The position numbers and the translations under genes were made by a program. A DNA stretch of 64,000 bases from an uncultured Bacillota bacterium (GTDB lineage: Bacteria > Bacillota > Clostridia > Christensenellales > QAND01): NCBI GenBank assembly GCA_905188085.1, contig CAJJKN010000001.1, positions 310,001-374,000 of the forward strand, written 5' to 3'. The notes under the pieces are model-generated. The model was not told where the DNA came from, did no database searches, and saw nothing but the letters and a program-made list of their open reading frames with translations. Position 1 is the stretch's first letter. Each line of letters starts with the position of its first letter. Shown here piece by piece: positions 32,615-42,700 of this stretch.

Positions 32615-33711
32615 TCCAAGCCGGCCGCCCGGCCGCAGCAAAGGGCGTGCAGGTCGGTAGCCCGGGCGTCCATGGCAAAAGAGGGAAACGAGGAAAGATC
32701 GGCCCCACCGGTGCAAACCGGTAGAGACGCGGCTTTGACGGCGCTGCGCATGACGGCGTTTTGCGGATTGAGCGCCAAAAGATGCAGATAACAAGGGCCT
32801 TGCTCGTTGGCGGCCCGGACATCTTCTTGCGTGATATGCAAAAGCGCACAGCACAACAGCCGCTTGATGCGGGAAAGCGGATAGCGTTTGGTGCGGCATT
32901 CGGAAAGAAGCGATTCCAAAGAGACGGCGGTATGCGCGGCCTGGGCCAGGCGATTTTCCACCCCTTCCGAGACAAAGGGGAGGGCGTGAAACTCGGCGCG
33001 GCTCATCATACGGAGGCGATAGAGCAGCATGGGGGAAAGCGATTCCGGCGTGACGAGGGGCCCCTGTTTTAGCGAGCACGCCACATAGGCCGGCACATCT
33101 TCTAAAATTTGCCCTTGCTGCAAGGCTTTGCGGCAGGCAGAAGAGCTGACAGGCAGCCGGCGTGGCAGGGTAACCGGCACCAGCGGCAGCCGATAACGCT
33201 CTATGGCCTTTAGGTATTCCACGCCCAAAAGGGCATTGGGCAAAAACGCGGCATCGGGATATTGCGGAAAGGACTGCTGCACGGCGGATTGAAACGCGGC
33301 GGGGTAGCTTTGTCCTTTGGAAAGCGCGGAGGCCAGAGCCTGTTTTACATCATCAGGCTCGTTTAAGCAAAGATGCGCCAGCGCGGTTAAAAAGGAAATA
33401 TCCTCCGTTTCGCTGCCAAAGCACAGGTGCGTGGCGCCAAGGGCAGCGGCCATGCGCACGCCGCCTGCGGCAAAGCCCTCGGCGGATTGCAGAGAATAAA
33501 CGGCGGGCAGTTCGATAACGGCATCCGCCCCGGCGGACAGCGCCCAGCGCGATCGTGTGAATTTATCCATGATGGCGGGCTCGCCACGCTGTACAAACGA
33601 GCCGCTCATAACGCAGACAACGGCATCAAAGCGCTGCTTTGCCTGCCGGATTTGCCACAGGTGTCCCCGGTGCAGCGGGTTATATTCACAGATGATGGCG
33701 CAAACGGACAT
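32578..33711 (-). CDS. tmcAL: tRNA(Met) cytidine acetate ligase family protein (YlbM/TmcAL)
   Basis: 377 residues, leftward. ATG 33711 has GGAGGAAAA upstream; a TTG five codons earlier lies inside that site. The N-terminal nucleotidyltransferase motif is IICEYNPLHRGHLWQI. Family members activate acetate with ATP to acetylate the wobble cytidine of elongator tRNA-Met. Acetate is the substrate, and pta-ackA are the divergent neighbours, a plausible metabolic link but not proof. Confidence 0.9.
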   Translation of the reverse strand: MSVCAIICEYNPLHRGHLWQIRQAKQRFDAVVCVMSGSFVQRGEPAIMDKFTRSRWALSAGADAVIELPAVYSLQSAEGFAAGGVRMAAALGATHLCFGSETEDISFLTALAHLCLNEPDDVKQALASALSKGQSYPAAFQSAVQQSFPQYPDAAFLPNALLGVEYLKAIERYRLPLVPVTLPRRLPVSSSACRKALQQGQILEDVPAYVACSLKQGPLVTPESLSPMLLYRLRMMSRAEFHALPFVSEGVENRLAQAAHTAVSLESLLSECRTKRYPLSRIKRLLCCALLHITQEDVRAANEQGPCYLHLLALNPQNAVMRSAVKAASLPVCTGGADLSSFPSFAMDARATDLHALCCGRAAGLDYTVPVCTSVSP

Positions 33712-33793
33712 ACGGTTTTCCTCCAATTTTATAGGGTAACGGTATTATAACAGAAAAGGCGGAAGGGAAAGGGGGATATTGTAGGAATTTCCC

Positions 33794-33823
33794 TTGAAAG
33801 ATGAAGGGGAAAAGGTGTAAAAT
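33794..33823 (+). promoter_or_regulatory. Promoter of pta-ackA
   Basis: TTGAAA (33794-33799) and TAAAAT (33818-33823), 18-base spacer. Confidence 0.55.
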
Positions 33824-33894
33824 ATTCGGGGCTTTGGGAAAGCAAAGCCTTAAAGAAACCTAAAGAGATATGATCTTGAAGGGAGCAAGGTTCT

Positions 33895-34896
33895 ATGACT
33901 TTTTCAGAAAGAACGATTGAACGTGCAAAACAAAATAAACGGCTGATTGTGCTGCCGGAGGGCGATGACCCCCGCGTGGTAAAAGCCGCGGGTATGGCTG
34001 TGCGCGAGGGCATTGCGGACATCATACTGCTGGGTAAGGAAGAGGAAGTACGTAAGCTGGCCGGCGACGAAAGCCTGGAAGGCGTAAAGATCATGGATAT
34101 AGACAGCGCGGAGAAATATTCGTATTATGCCGAGCAATTGTTTGAATTGCGCAAAGACAAGGGCATGATGCGCACGCGCGCGCAGGAAGTGGTGCGCGAC
34201 CCGCTGATGTTTGGCTGTATGATGCTGCGCTGCGGCGACGTAGATGGTATGGTGGCCGGCGCTTGTCATACCAGTAGCGACGTGTTGCGCTCTGCGCTGC
34301 AGATTGTGCGTCCGAGAAAAGGCGTGAAAACCGTTTCTGCTTTTTTCGTGGTTACGGTGCCGAATAAGGAAATGGGACACAACGGCACTTTTATCTTTGC
34401 CGACAGCGGTATCAACATCGATCCGAACGCGGAACAGCTGACGGAAATTGCTCTTTCCAGCGCACAGACGGCCGAATTTTTGTGCGAAATGGAACCAAAG
34501 GTGGCGATGCTTTCCTTTTCTACAAAGGGTAGTGCTCGCCATGCGGACGCGGATAAGATGTTTGAAGCGACCCGCATGGCAAAAAAGCAACGCCCGGATT
34601 TGTGTATAGACGGCGAATTGCAGTTGGATGCTGCGCTGGTGCCGGAGGTTATGGAAATTAAAGCGCCGGGCAGCGAAGTGGGCGGCAAGGCCAATGTATT
34701 GATCTTCCCGGATTTGGGCGCGGGCAATATTGGCTATAAACTGGTGCAGCGCCTGGCCAATGCAGAGGCGCTGGGGCCGATTGTACAGGGGCTGAACAAA
34801 CCTGTGAACGACCTTTCTCGCGGATGCAGCGCAGACGACGTGAAAAAGGTGATTGCCATTACCGTGGTACAAGCCAACCAAGCAATGAACAACTAG
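33895..34896 (+). CDS. pta: Phosphate acetyltransferase
   Basis: 333 residues, the usual length of the short Pta form. It makes acetyl-phosphate from acetyl-CoA. The ATG follows AAGGGAG. Motifs: LIVLPEGDDPRVVKAAG near the N terminus, DGMVAGACHTSSDVLR, and FPDLGAGNIGYKLVQRLA near the end. It is 12 bases upstream of ackA. Together they give acetate and ATP from acetyl-CoA, including any acetyl or aryl-acetyl flux. Confidence 0.96.
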   Translation: MTFSERTIERAKQNKRLIVLPEGDDPRVVKAAGMAVREGIADIILLGKEEEVRKLAGDESLEGVKIMDIDSAEKYSYYAEQLFELRKDKGMMRTRAQEVVRDPLMFGCMMLRCGDVDGMVAGACHTSSDVLRSALQIVRPRKGVKTVSAFFVVTVPNKEMGHNGTFIFADSGINIDPNAEQLTEIALSSAQTAEFLCEMEPKVAMLSFSTKGSARHADADKMFEATRMAKKQRPDLCIDGELQLDAALVPEVMEIKAPGSEVGGKANVLIFPDLGAGNIGYKLVQRLANAEALGPIVQGLNKPVNDLSRGCSADDVKKVIAITVVQANQAMNN

Positions 34897-34908
34897 GAGA
34901 AAGAAAAC

Positions 34909-36102
34909 ATGAATGTACTGGTAATCAACGCAGGCTCTTCCAGCCTGAAATATCAGCTGATCAACATGGCCACGCAGCAGGTGCTGTGCAAAGGTCAGGT
35001 GGAGCGTATCGGCATTGACGGCAGCTTTTTAAAGCAAAAAGGCGGCGCTGAGGAAGCGGACATCCACGCGGAGATCAAAGACCATAACGACGCGATTGAA
35101 ATGGTGCTCAAAGCCTTAACAGACCCGAAACACGGCGTGGTAAAATCGCTGGAAGAGATTGACGCGGTGGGGCATCGTGTGCTGCACGGCGGGGAAAAAT
35201 TTGCCGACCCGGTGTTGGTAAACGACCAGGTGATTCGCGATTTGGAATCTATCATAGACCTGGGGCCGCTGCACATGCCGGCCAACATCAGCGGCATTAA
35301 AGCGTGCCAAAAGGCAATGCCTGTGCCGCAGGTGGCAGTGTTTGATACGGGTTTCCACCAGACCATGCCGCCCAAGGCCTATATGTATGGGTTGCCGTAT
35401 GAAGCGTATGAAAAGCACAAGGTGCGCCGCTATGGCTTCCACGGGACAAGCCATCTGTATGTTTCCCAGCGCGCGGCGGAATTGCGCGGCACGGAAAAAG
35501 GGAAGATGATTACCTGCCACCTTGGCAACGGCAGCAGCCTGTGCGCCATTTTGGACGGCAAATGCATGGATACCTCCATGGGACTTACGCCTTTGGAGGG
35601 CGTGGTGATGGGCACGCGCAGCGGCGATATGGATCCTGCGATTGTGAAATACATCATGGAAAAGGAAAACAAGACCATCGAAGAGATGGATCATTACCTG
35701 AATAAAGAAAGCGGCGTATACGGCCTTTCCGGCGTTTCCAGCGACTTTAGAGACCTGGCAAAAGCGGCGGCAGAAGGGCACGAACGCGCACAGCTGGCGC
35801 TGGATGTGTTTATCTACCGGATTCAAAAATACATCGGCGCTTACACCGCGGCGCTGGGCGGGGTGGACACGATTGTGTTTACCGCCGGCATCGGGGAAAA
35901 CGACGCAAAGATGAGAAGAGATATTTTAAGCGGCATGGAATGGCTGGGCATTAAACTGGACGAAGAAGCCAACAGCTGCCGCGGCGAAGAAAAGAAAATC
36001 TCTGCGCCGGATAGCAAGGTGGAGGTGTGGGTGATTCCCACAAACGAAGAGCTGGTCATCGCCAGGGAAACCGTGCGGCTTTCCGGCCTTGCCAACGCTT
36101 GA
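34909..36102 (+). CDS. ackA: Acetate kinase
   Basis: 397 residues, normal length. It makes ATP and acetate from acetyl-phosphate. ATG behind AGGAGAAAG. Motifs of the ASKHA fold: VINAGSSSLKYQL at the N terminus, HRVLHGG, FGFHGTSHLY-type YGFHGTSHLYV, HLGNGSSLCAI and FTAGIGEND. Its stop codon overlaps the -35 box of the next promoter. Confidence 0.97.
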   Translation: MNVLVINAGSSSLKYQLINMATQQVLCKGQVERIGIDGSFLKQKGGAEEADIHAEIKDHNDAIEMVLKALTDPKHGVVKSLEEIDAVGHRVLHGGEKFADPVLVNDQVIRDLESIIDLGPLHMPANISGIKACQKAMPVPQVAVFDTGFHQTMPPKAYMYGLPYEAYEKHKVRRYGFHGTSHLYVSQRAAELRGTEKGKMITCHLGNGSSLCAILDGKCMDTSMGLTPLEGVVMGTRSGDMDPAIVKYIMEKENKTIEEMDHYLNKESGVYGLSGVSSDFRDLAKAAAEGHERAQLALDVFIYRIQKYIGAYTAALGGVDTIVFTAGIGENDAKMRRDILSGMEWLGIKLDEEANSCRGEEKKISAPDSKVEVWVIPTNEELVIARETVRLSGLANA

Positions 36103-36128
36103 CAAACGTCCACCAATGACGGTATAAT
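36099..36128 (+). promoter_or_regulatory. Promoter of the DUF177-rpmF operon
   Basis: Perfect TTGACA (36099-36104, overlapping the ackA stop) and perfect TATAAT (36123-36128) with an 18-base spacer. Confidence 0.85.
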
Positions 36129-36156
36129 TCATTATTGTTGCAAAGGAGTGGTTGGC

Positions 36157-36651
36157 TTGAAGATAGATTTGCGTCAAGGGATGGCGCAGGACCATCCTGC
36201 CGCGATTTCGGGCACTGTGGATTTGCAGCTGCCTGCGGAATATCAAAGCCAGACACCGGCAACGTTTAAAGGAACCTGTGCGTTTTTGCAGGAGGATTCG
36301 TATATCGTAAAAGGGATGCTGTGCTTTGAGGTGACAGGCGCGTGCGCTAGATGTACAAAGCCGGTGCAGGAGCGTCTGGAGGTTCCGTTTGAAGAGCGGT
36401 TTGTCAGAGAGGTAAACGAAGACAGCGAGGAGGAGGCGTATCCACTGGAGGGAGATTTCCTTTTGCTGGATGAGGCTTTGAACCAGGCCGCGCTGATGGC
36501 GCTACCGTATCGTTTGCTGTGTGATCCGGACTGCAAGGGCCTGTGCCCGGTATGCGGGGCGGATAAAAACGTGACAGACTGTTCTTGTGAATTGAATACA
36601 GACAATCCATTTTCTATCTTGCGCAAGCTTGATTTGCCTGAGGAGGTGTAA
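36157..36651 (+). CDS. DUF177 (YceD/YlbN) family protein
   Basis: 164 residues. TTG 36157 is chosen because AAGGAG lies eight bases upstream; an in-frame GTG at 36148 falls within that site. The protein has a Cys-pair region GACARCTKPV and a C-terminal metal-type set CDPDCKGLCPVCGADKN, typical of the family. Homologs precede rpmF in most bacteria and are linked to 23S rRNA or L32 maturation. The rpmF start follows two bases after its stop. Confidence 0.9.
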   Translation: MKIDLRQGMAQDHPAAISGTVDLQLPAEYQSQTPATFKGTCAFLQEDSYIVKGMLCFEVTGACARCTKPVQERLEVPFEERFVREVNEDSEEEAYPLEGDFLLLDEALNQAALMALPYRLLCDPDCKGLCPVCGADKNVTDCSCELNTDNPFSILRKLDLPEEV

Positions 36652-36653
36652 CA

Positions 36654-36854
36654 ATGGCCGTACCCAAGAGAAAGACTTCTAAGACCCGCCGTGACAAACG
36701 CCGGACGCATGCCAATGCGCCGAAGGTGACGGTAGCGATCTGCCAACAGTGCAAAAAGCCTGTGGCGCCTCACACCGCTTGTAAGTTCTGTGGTTATTAC
36801 AACAACAAAAAGGTTTTGACCACCAGAGAAGAAGCCAGAGAGCAAAACGCGTAA
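36654..36854 (+). CDS. rpmF: 50S ribosomal protein L32
   Basis: 66 residues beginning AVPKRKTSKTRRDKRR. It keeps the zinc-binding form with CQQCKKPVAPHTACKFCG, rather than the Cys-free paralog. Strong site GAGGAGG. A terminator follows at 36875. Confidence 0.97.
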   Translation: MAVPKRKTSKTRRDKRRTHANAPKVTVAICQQCKKPVAPHTACKFCGYYNNKKVLTTREEAREQNA

Positions 36855-36874
36855 GAATTTATTCTTAAAACATC

Positions 36875-36900
36875 AAAGAGCGCAGAATGCGCTCTTTTTT
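36875..36900 (+). terminator. Terminator after rpmF
   Basis: AAAGAGCGC/GCGCTCTTT stem, loop AGAAT, T run. Confidence 0.9.
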
Positions 36901-37656
36901 GTATCAAAAATCTACTAAGGGCACAGTGAAAACAGAGAAAGCCCGGAGCAATACAATGAGAATATAAGCGCGATTGGCAGCGGCAAGAAGAAATAATACG
37001 GCAAAGGGAGCGCGGCTTGGCGCTGCGGACGTGGGTGCAAAGGGAGAAACGTTTGGCTTGAAAGGCGGCCTGCAAAGAAGATACAAGGCGGCCGGAACAA
37101 ATGCGTATAGTGTGCAGTTGCCGGCGGGGCACTTGCGGCAAAAAGGAGCGGAAAGAAAACGGGGCTAGAAACGCTTTGAATGAGTGCGCAAAAAGAGCAG
37201 AAAATAGAGATAAGTGTCGGCCGGAAGGGGAGTCGTTTGCCATGGCTTTGCCAAAGAGATTTGTTATATAGAGAATACGAAAGTGAAAATGTATGGCGAC
37301 AAGGCAGGCGCAATGGGCAAAGGACCGGGTGGAACGGCGACGATCAAATCTGATGAGTTACAGAAGAGATTTTTCACGATGGGGATAAACGACGTTTTAT
37401 GCTGCGGCATGGTGCGAAAAGGCGGGATGATAAAAAGACGGGCTCGGGAGAAACTGAAAAGGGCAGGCAGCGGATTGATAGGAGACGTATGCAGGGCCTG
37501 GGGTAAAGCGCAAAGAGAACGAACGCATTCCCTGTGCGAAAACCGGGCGAACAAGGGTGCATAGCCAAAACCGGACAAGCACAGAAACCGCGCAAAGACG
37601 GGAAAACCAACTGGAGGCGTATGCGGGCAAACAAACCGCGGCAACGCAAGCGAAAC
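36901..37656. other. Long gene-free purine-rich spacer
   Basis: About 750 bases between rpmF and the plsX promoter, unusually long for this conserved region (other genes here are packed). No ORF has a ribosome binding site or recognisable domain. The + strand is again loaded with GGGAAA/AAAGAG-type words. Confidence 0.6.
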
Positions 37657-37685
37657 TTGCAGGCCGGGCGCGTTTGACGTATAAT
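37657..37685 (+). promoter_or_regulatory. Promoter of plsX-acpP-rnc-smc-ftsY
   Basis: TTGCAG (37657-37662) and perfect TATAAT (37680-37685), 17-base spacer, 34 bases before the plsX ATG. Confidence 0.7.
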
Positions 37686-37719
37686 ACACTCATCTATAAG
37701 CAGAAAAGGAAGTAGATAG

Positions 37720-38754
37720 ATGATTCATTTGATGATAGATGCCATGGGCGGCGACAATGCGCCCCGGGCGATTGTGGAAGGCTGCATTGCGGCGATCAAC
37801 GATCTGCTGGATCTGCGGCTGACGTTGTTTGGCAAACAGGAAGAGATTCAGCCGATTTTGGACGAGGCGCAGTATGACTCCAGCCGTTTGGCCGTGGTAG
37901 ACGCGCGGGAAGTGATTGACAACAACGAAGCGCCGGTGATGGCGGTGCGCCGGAAAAAGGACAGCAGCGTGGTAAAAGCGCTGCGCGCGTTGGCGGACGG
38001 CGAAGGGGACGGATTTGTCAGCGCGGGCAGCACGGGCGCCGTTTTGGCGGGCGCTACGCTGATTGTAAAACGCATTCCCGGCATTTTGCGCCCGGCGCTG
38101 GCCCCGGTATTGCCGACGGCGCAGGGCAAGGGCGTGTTGCTGATAGACTGCGGCGCCAATGTGGACTGCAAGCCGCAATATCTGGCGCAGTTTGGCGTGA
38201 TGGGCTCTGTGTATATGGAAAAGGTGATGCACACAAAACAGCCCAAGGTGGCGCTGATCAACAACGGGGCCGAGGAGCACAAGGGCAACGACCTTACGCA
38301 AAAAGCGCATCAGCTGCTGAAAAAGATGCCGATTGAATTTACCGGCAACGTGGAAGCGCGGGATATTGTGTCCGGCGATGCGGATGTGGCGGTGGCCGAC
38401 GGCTTTGTGGGCAACGTGGTGCTGAAATTCATGGAAGGATTTGCCGGCACGCTGATGGGTATGTTAAAAACAGAGATGACATCTACGTTCCGCGCCAAGA
38501 TGGGCGCGGCGCTGTTGATGCCGTCTTTGAAAAATTTTAAGAAAAAGATGGACTATACCGAATATGGCGGCGCGCCGCTGCTGGGGGTAAACAAAGCGAT
38601 TGTAAAAGCGCACGGGAGCTCTAACAGCAAGGCGTTTTACCATGCCATCCGCCAATGCAGACAGATGTGCCAGGGCGGCGTTGTAGACATCATCCGCCAG
38701 GAAATTCAGGCCCTGCCGGAAGGCAGCCTGGAAGCGGCGGACAAAACACTTTAA
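37720..38754 (+). CDS. plsX: Phosphate acyltransferase PlsX
   Basis: 344 residues. It makes acyl-phosphate from acyl-ACP for phospholipid synthesis at the membrane face. Motifs: LMIDAMGGDNAPRAIVEG at the N terminus, VSAGSTGAVLAGA and CGANVDCKPQYLAQF. ATG behind AAGGAAG. It is followed directly by acpP; the fabD-fabG genes found here in Bacillus are absent. Confidence 0.96.
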   Translation: MIHLMIDAMGGDNAPRAIVEGCIAAINDLLDLRLTLFGKQEEIQPILDEAQYDSSRLAVVDAREVIDNNEAPVMAVRRKKDSSVVKALRALADGEGDGFVSAGSTGAVLAGATLIVKRIPGILRPALAPVLPTAQGKGVLLIDCGANVDCKPQYLAQFGVMGSVYMEKVMHTKQPKVALINNGAEEHKGNDLTQKAHQLLKKMPIEFTGNVEARDIVSGDADVAVADGFVGNVVLKFMEGFAGTLMGMLKTEMTSTFRAKMGAALLMPSLKNFKKKMDYTEYGGAPLLGVNKAIVKAHGSSNSKAFYHAIRQCRQMCQGGVVDIIRQEIQALPEGSLEAADKTL

Positions 38755-38767
38755 GGAGGCAGACAAA

Positions 38768-38995
38768 ATGTTTCAACAGGTACAAAAAGTAATCGCAGAG
38801 CAATTGAATATTGATGTGGACCGCGTGAAGCCCGAAAGCAGGCTGATTGAGGATCTGGAGGCAGATTCGCTGGACGTGGTGGAGCTGGTAACGGAACTGG
38901 AAATGAACTATGACATTGAAATTCCGGATGAAGCGATGACCACGCTGGCAACGGTACAGGATGTGGTTAACTACATTGAAGCAAACAAAAAATAA
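38768..38995 (+). CDS. acpP: Acyl carrier protein
   Basis: 75 residues. The phosphopantetheine attachment site is Ser34 in EADSLDVVEL. ATG behind AAGGAGG. Its last 35 bases overlap the predicted start of rnc. Confidence 0.97.
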   Translation: MFQQVQKVIAEQLNIDVDRVKPESRLIEDLEADSLDVVELVTELEMNYDIEIPDEAMTTLATVQDVVNYIEANKK

Positions 38996-39716
38996 AAAAA
39001 CGGAAAAGAAAGAGTATGACGGCGTGCTGCCGGAGCATGAGGCGCATTTGGGCGCGTTTATGCAGGACATCGGCTATGAATTCAAAAACAGGGCGCTGCT
39101 GCATTTGGCGCTGACGCATTGCAGCTATAACGGCAAGGTGGGCGAAAACAACCAGCGGCTGGAATTTTTGGGAGACGCGGTGTTGGAATTTGTCATCAGC
39201 GAAAAGCTGTATGCCCAAAGCCCGGCAGAGGAAGGATATATGACGCGGATGCGTGCTAACGTGGTCTGCGAAGCTTCGCTGGCGCAGGCGGCCCGGGCGC
39301 TGAAACTGGGCCGGCTTTTGCAGCTGGGCAAGGGAGAAGAGGGCTCCAGCGGCCGGGAAAAAGCCTCCATTTTGGCGGATACGATGGAAGCCGTGTTTGG
39401 CGCGGTGTATCTTGACGGCGGCATGGAACCGGCCCGGGCATTGATTTTGCGATGCCTGGGGCATAAAACCGAAGAGGCCATCGAGCAGGGCGGCGGCGCG
39501 GATTATAAAACGCGCCTGCAGCACCTTTGCAGCGTGAAATTTGCCGAAACGCCGAAATATGAGCTGATTCGCCAGGACGGCCCGGCGCATGACCGGGTGT
39601 TTGAAGTGGGCGTGCAGATGCAAGAAAAATGCTTTGGCACTGGCCGGGGCAAAAGCAAAAAAGAAGCCGAACAAAACGCGGCCAAGGCGGCGTTGGATTG
39701 GCTGAAACATCAATGA
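38961..39716 (+). CDS. rnc: Ribonuclease III
   Basis: 251 residues. It cleaves double-stranded RNA in rRNA processing and, in type II CRISPR systems, cuts the crRNA:tracrRNA duplex, so it is probably a functional partner of the cas9 locus in this window. The signature is QRLEFLGDAVLEFVISE near residue 65, and a C-terminal dsRNA-binding domain begins at DYKTRLQHLCS and ends SKKEAEQNAAKAALDWL. The start is uncertain: ATG 38961 or TTG 38976 both lie inside acpP and suggest coupling. Confidence 0.95.
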   Translation: MWLTTLKQTKNKKTEKKEYDGVLPEHEAHLGAFMQDIGYEFKNRALLHLALTHCSYNGKVGENNQRLEFLGDAVLEFVISEKLYAQSPAEEGYMTRMRANVVCEASLAQAARALKLGRLLQLGKGEEGSSGREKASILADTMEAVFGAVYLDGGMEPARALILRCLGHKTEEAIEQGGGADYKTRLQHLCSVKFAETPKYELIRQDGPAHDRVFEVGVQMQEKCFGTGRGKSKKEAEQNAAKAALDWLKHQ

Positions 39717-39732
39717 GGAAAACTAATGTGGG

Positions 39733-42700
39733 GTGCTGCGTGTGCGGTTAAAACAAATTGATCTGTTTGGATTTAAGTCGTTTGCGGACAAGGTAAGCTT
39801 GGTGCCTGCGGACGGCGTGACCGCCATTGTGGGCCCTAACGGAAGCGGAAAAAGCAATATTGCCGACGCGGTGCGCTGGGTGCTGGGAGAACAGAGCGCG
39901 CGCGTGCTGCGCGGCGCCAAGATGGAAGACGTCATTTTCAACGGATCTGAAAAGCGACGTCCTTTGTCTTATTGCGAGGTTTCCCTGACGTTTGACAACG
40001 AAGATCATTTTTTGCCGCTGCCGCATGAAGAGGTGTGTGTTTCCCGGCGGTATAACCGAAACGGGGAAAGCGAGTATTTGATCAACCAATCCCCCTGCCG
40101 GATGCGCGATATTGTGCAGCTGTTTTACGATACCGGCGTGGGCCGGGAGGGGTATTCCATCATCGGCCAGGGCAAAATTGAAGAGATTTTATCCAACAAA
40201 GGCGAAGAGCGCCGGGCTGCGCTGGAAGAGGCGGCCGGCGTGATGAAATATAAAATGCGCCGGGAGGAAGCGCAGCGCAAACTGAAAAATGTGAACAACG
40301 ACGTGCTGCGCGTGGACGACATCATCGGCGAAATTGAGACAAACTTGGAGCCATTGGCCCGGCAAAGCGAACAGGCGCGGGCCTTTTTGGCGTTGCGCGA
40401 AGAATTAAAGGCGCTGGAAACGGATCTGTTTGTGGTGCAATACGAAAAGAACCGGGACAGGGTGGCGCAGATTCGGGAAAACGACGAGACCATGCGGCAA
40501 ACCGAGGCCCAGCGTGCCGAGCGGGAACAGCGCATTCGCGAACAGGAGGCGCTTGTTCAGGATAAAATGCAGCTGACGGAACAGCTGCTGGATAAAGCGC
40601 GCGAAAAGGCGCGCGAGCAGGCGGCGGCAGAGCAGCGCGTGCAAGGGGAAGCGAATTTATTGGAACAGCGGCTTTCCTATTTGCAGGAGCAGATTGTGCG
40701 CCTGGAAGAAGAGGAAAAAGACGCGGCGCAGCGCGGGCAGGAAACACAGCAGGCGCTGGCCACGATCGAGCTTAGGCCGGAGGCATCGTTGGCGCTGTTA
40801 AGACAGCAGGCAGAGGCGTATAAACAACAGGCGGAACAGACAGCCGAAACGGCGGAGGCGCTGGAAAACGAGCTGGATGGGCAAAAGCAAAAATTGATGG
40901 ACGCGGTGGACAACGCGGGCGAAAGGAAAGCGCGCGTTGCCAGGATGGAAACCATTCGCCAGCAGGCCGTGCAGCGCAAAGAGGAGATGAACCAGCGGGC
41001 CGAGGAAGCGGAAAAAGAGCTTTTGGGCCTTGTGGAGGAACAAAACCAGGCGCAGGCGGAAAAAGAGCGCATTGAGCAGACGCTTTGTTATGTGAAAGAC
41101 GCGGCGGCAAAGCAGGGCGAACAGGCCCGGCAAAACGAAGCGCGCACCAAGACGCTGGGCCAGCAGGTGCAACGGGCGATTGCCGAATACAGGCAGGCGC
41201 TGCATACGCTGAAAACCCAGGAGGATTTAAAGCGCGATTTTGAAGGGTATATGCAGGCGGTGCGTAATTTGCTGCGCGATTTGGCGGCCGGGCGTGCGGA
41301 TAACAGCGGCGTGTTGGGCGCTGTGGGCAGCTTGATACAGGTGCCGCAGGCGTATGAGCGGGCCATTGACCAGGCGCTGGGCGCAGGGCTGCAAAATATC
41401 GTGGTGGAGGACGAGCAGGCGGCAAAGCGCTTGATCGGCTATCTGCGGCAAAGAGAATACGGGCGGGTTACGTTTTTGCCGGTGGCGGCGCTGCGGCCGC
41501 GGGTGTTTTCCATGCAGGAAAAGCAAAGGCTATCCGGCCGGGGCGTACTCGGCTGCGCGGTGGATTTGATTTCCTTTGAACAGGCGGCACAGCCTGCAAT
41601 AGCGTATCTGCTGGGGCGCACGGTGATTGTGGAAAACATGGACGCTGCCATTGAACTGGGCCGGCGCAACCCGTTTTCTTTCCGCTGCGTGACATTGCAG
41701 GGGGACATGCTGCAATCCGGCGGGGCGATGACGGGCGGCAGCGTGCGCGAGCGCGGGCTTATTTCCCGGGACAGGCTGATTGAACAGGCCAAAACTAAGG
41801 TGAACAGCGAAAAGGAAAAGGCGCAAACTTTGCAGGCGGAATATCAGCGCACGGCAGAAATGTACGAAACGCAAAAGCAGGCCGCGGAGGCCGAGCAAAA
41901 GCGGGTATATGCGCTGGAAGCGGAGCTGGCGGCGGCAGAGCAAAAGCTGGATGCCACGCAGTTTGTCTGCCGCGGGGCCAAGGAGCGCCTCCAAAAGCTG
42001 CAAACCGAGCAAAAACGCGTGCAGGACGCCATAGAGATGGCGGAAAAGGAGATTGCGGCCGGGCAAAACGTGCAGCAGGTGGATGAAGCGGCGCTAAGGC
42101 AAAGCATTCAAACGCTGACAGAAAAGCTGGCGCAGGCCAGGCAGGCACGGGACAGGGCGGCCGAACAATCGCAGGAATGCCAACTGGCCTTAACGGCGCA
42201 GACTACCGAACAGGCGGCGGCCGAAGCCAACCGGCAGCGGCTGACAAAGGAAAGCGGGCGGCTCAAAGACAGGGCGGAACGGGCCAAAGCGCAGAAAACG
42301 GAGCTGCTGCAAAAGCTGGCGCAAACGGAGACGGAACAAACGCAGGCCGAGGAAAACCGGCAGAGCGTTTTGCAAAATGCCCGGGAAAACAAGGGCGCGC
42401 TGGAACAGCTGGAAACCCAGAAAAACGCGCTGCAGGCGGAACTGACCGCCTACCAGACAGAGCGCGAGCAGCTGACGCAGGCCATAGCCGACAGCAAGGA
42501 AAAACGATACAGAGCGGCGGCGCAGGCAGAGCGGCTGGAAGCGGAATTTGAAACCCTGCAAAACAAGATGTGGGACGAATATGAGATGACGTATTCCATG
42601 GCCAAGAAAAACAGCCGGCCGATTCAGCTGCAAAAAGCGCAGCAGCGGGCCGCGCAGATTCATAATGAACTAAGACAGATGGAATATGTGAACCCCGGGG

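Noticed and set aside
36915..37693. Several leftward frames in the rpmF-plsX gap
   Set aside because: Phe/Leu/Pro/Ser-rich sequences expected from the complement of purine-rich DNA; no ribosome sites or domains.
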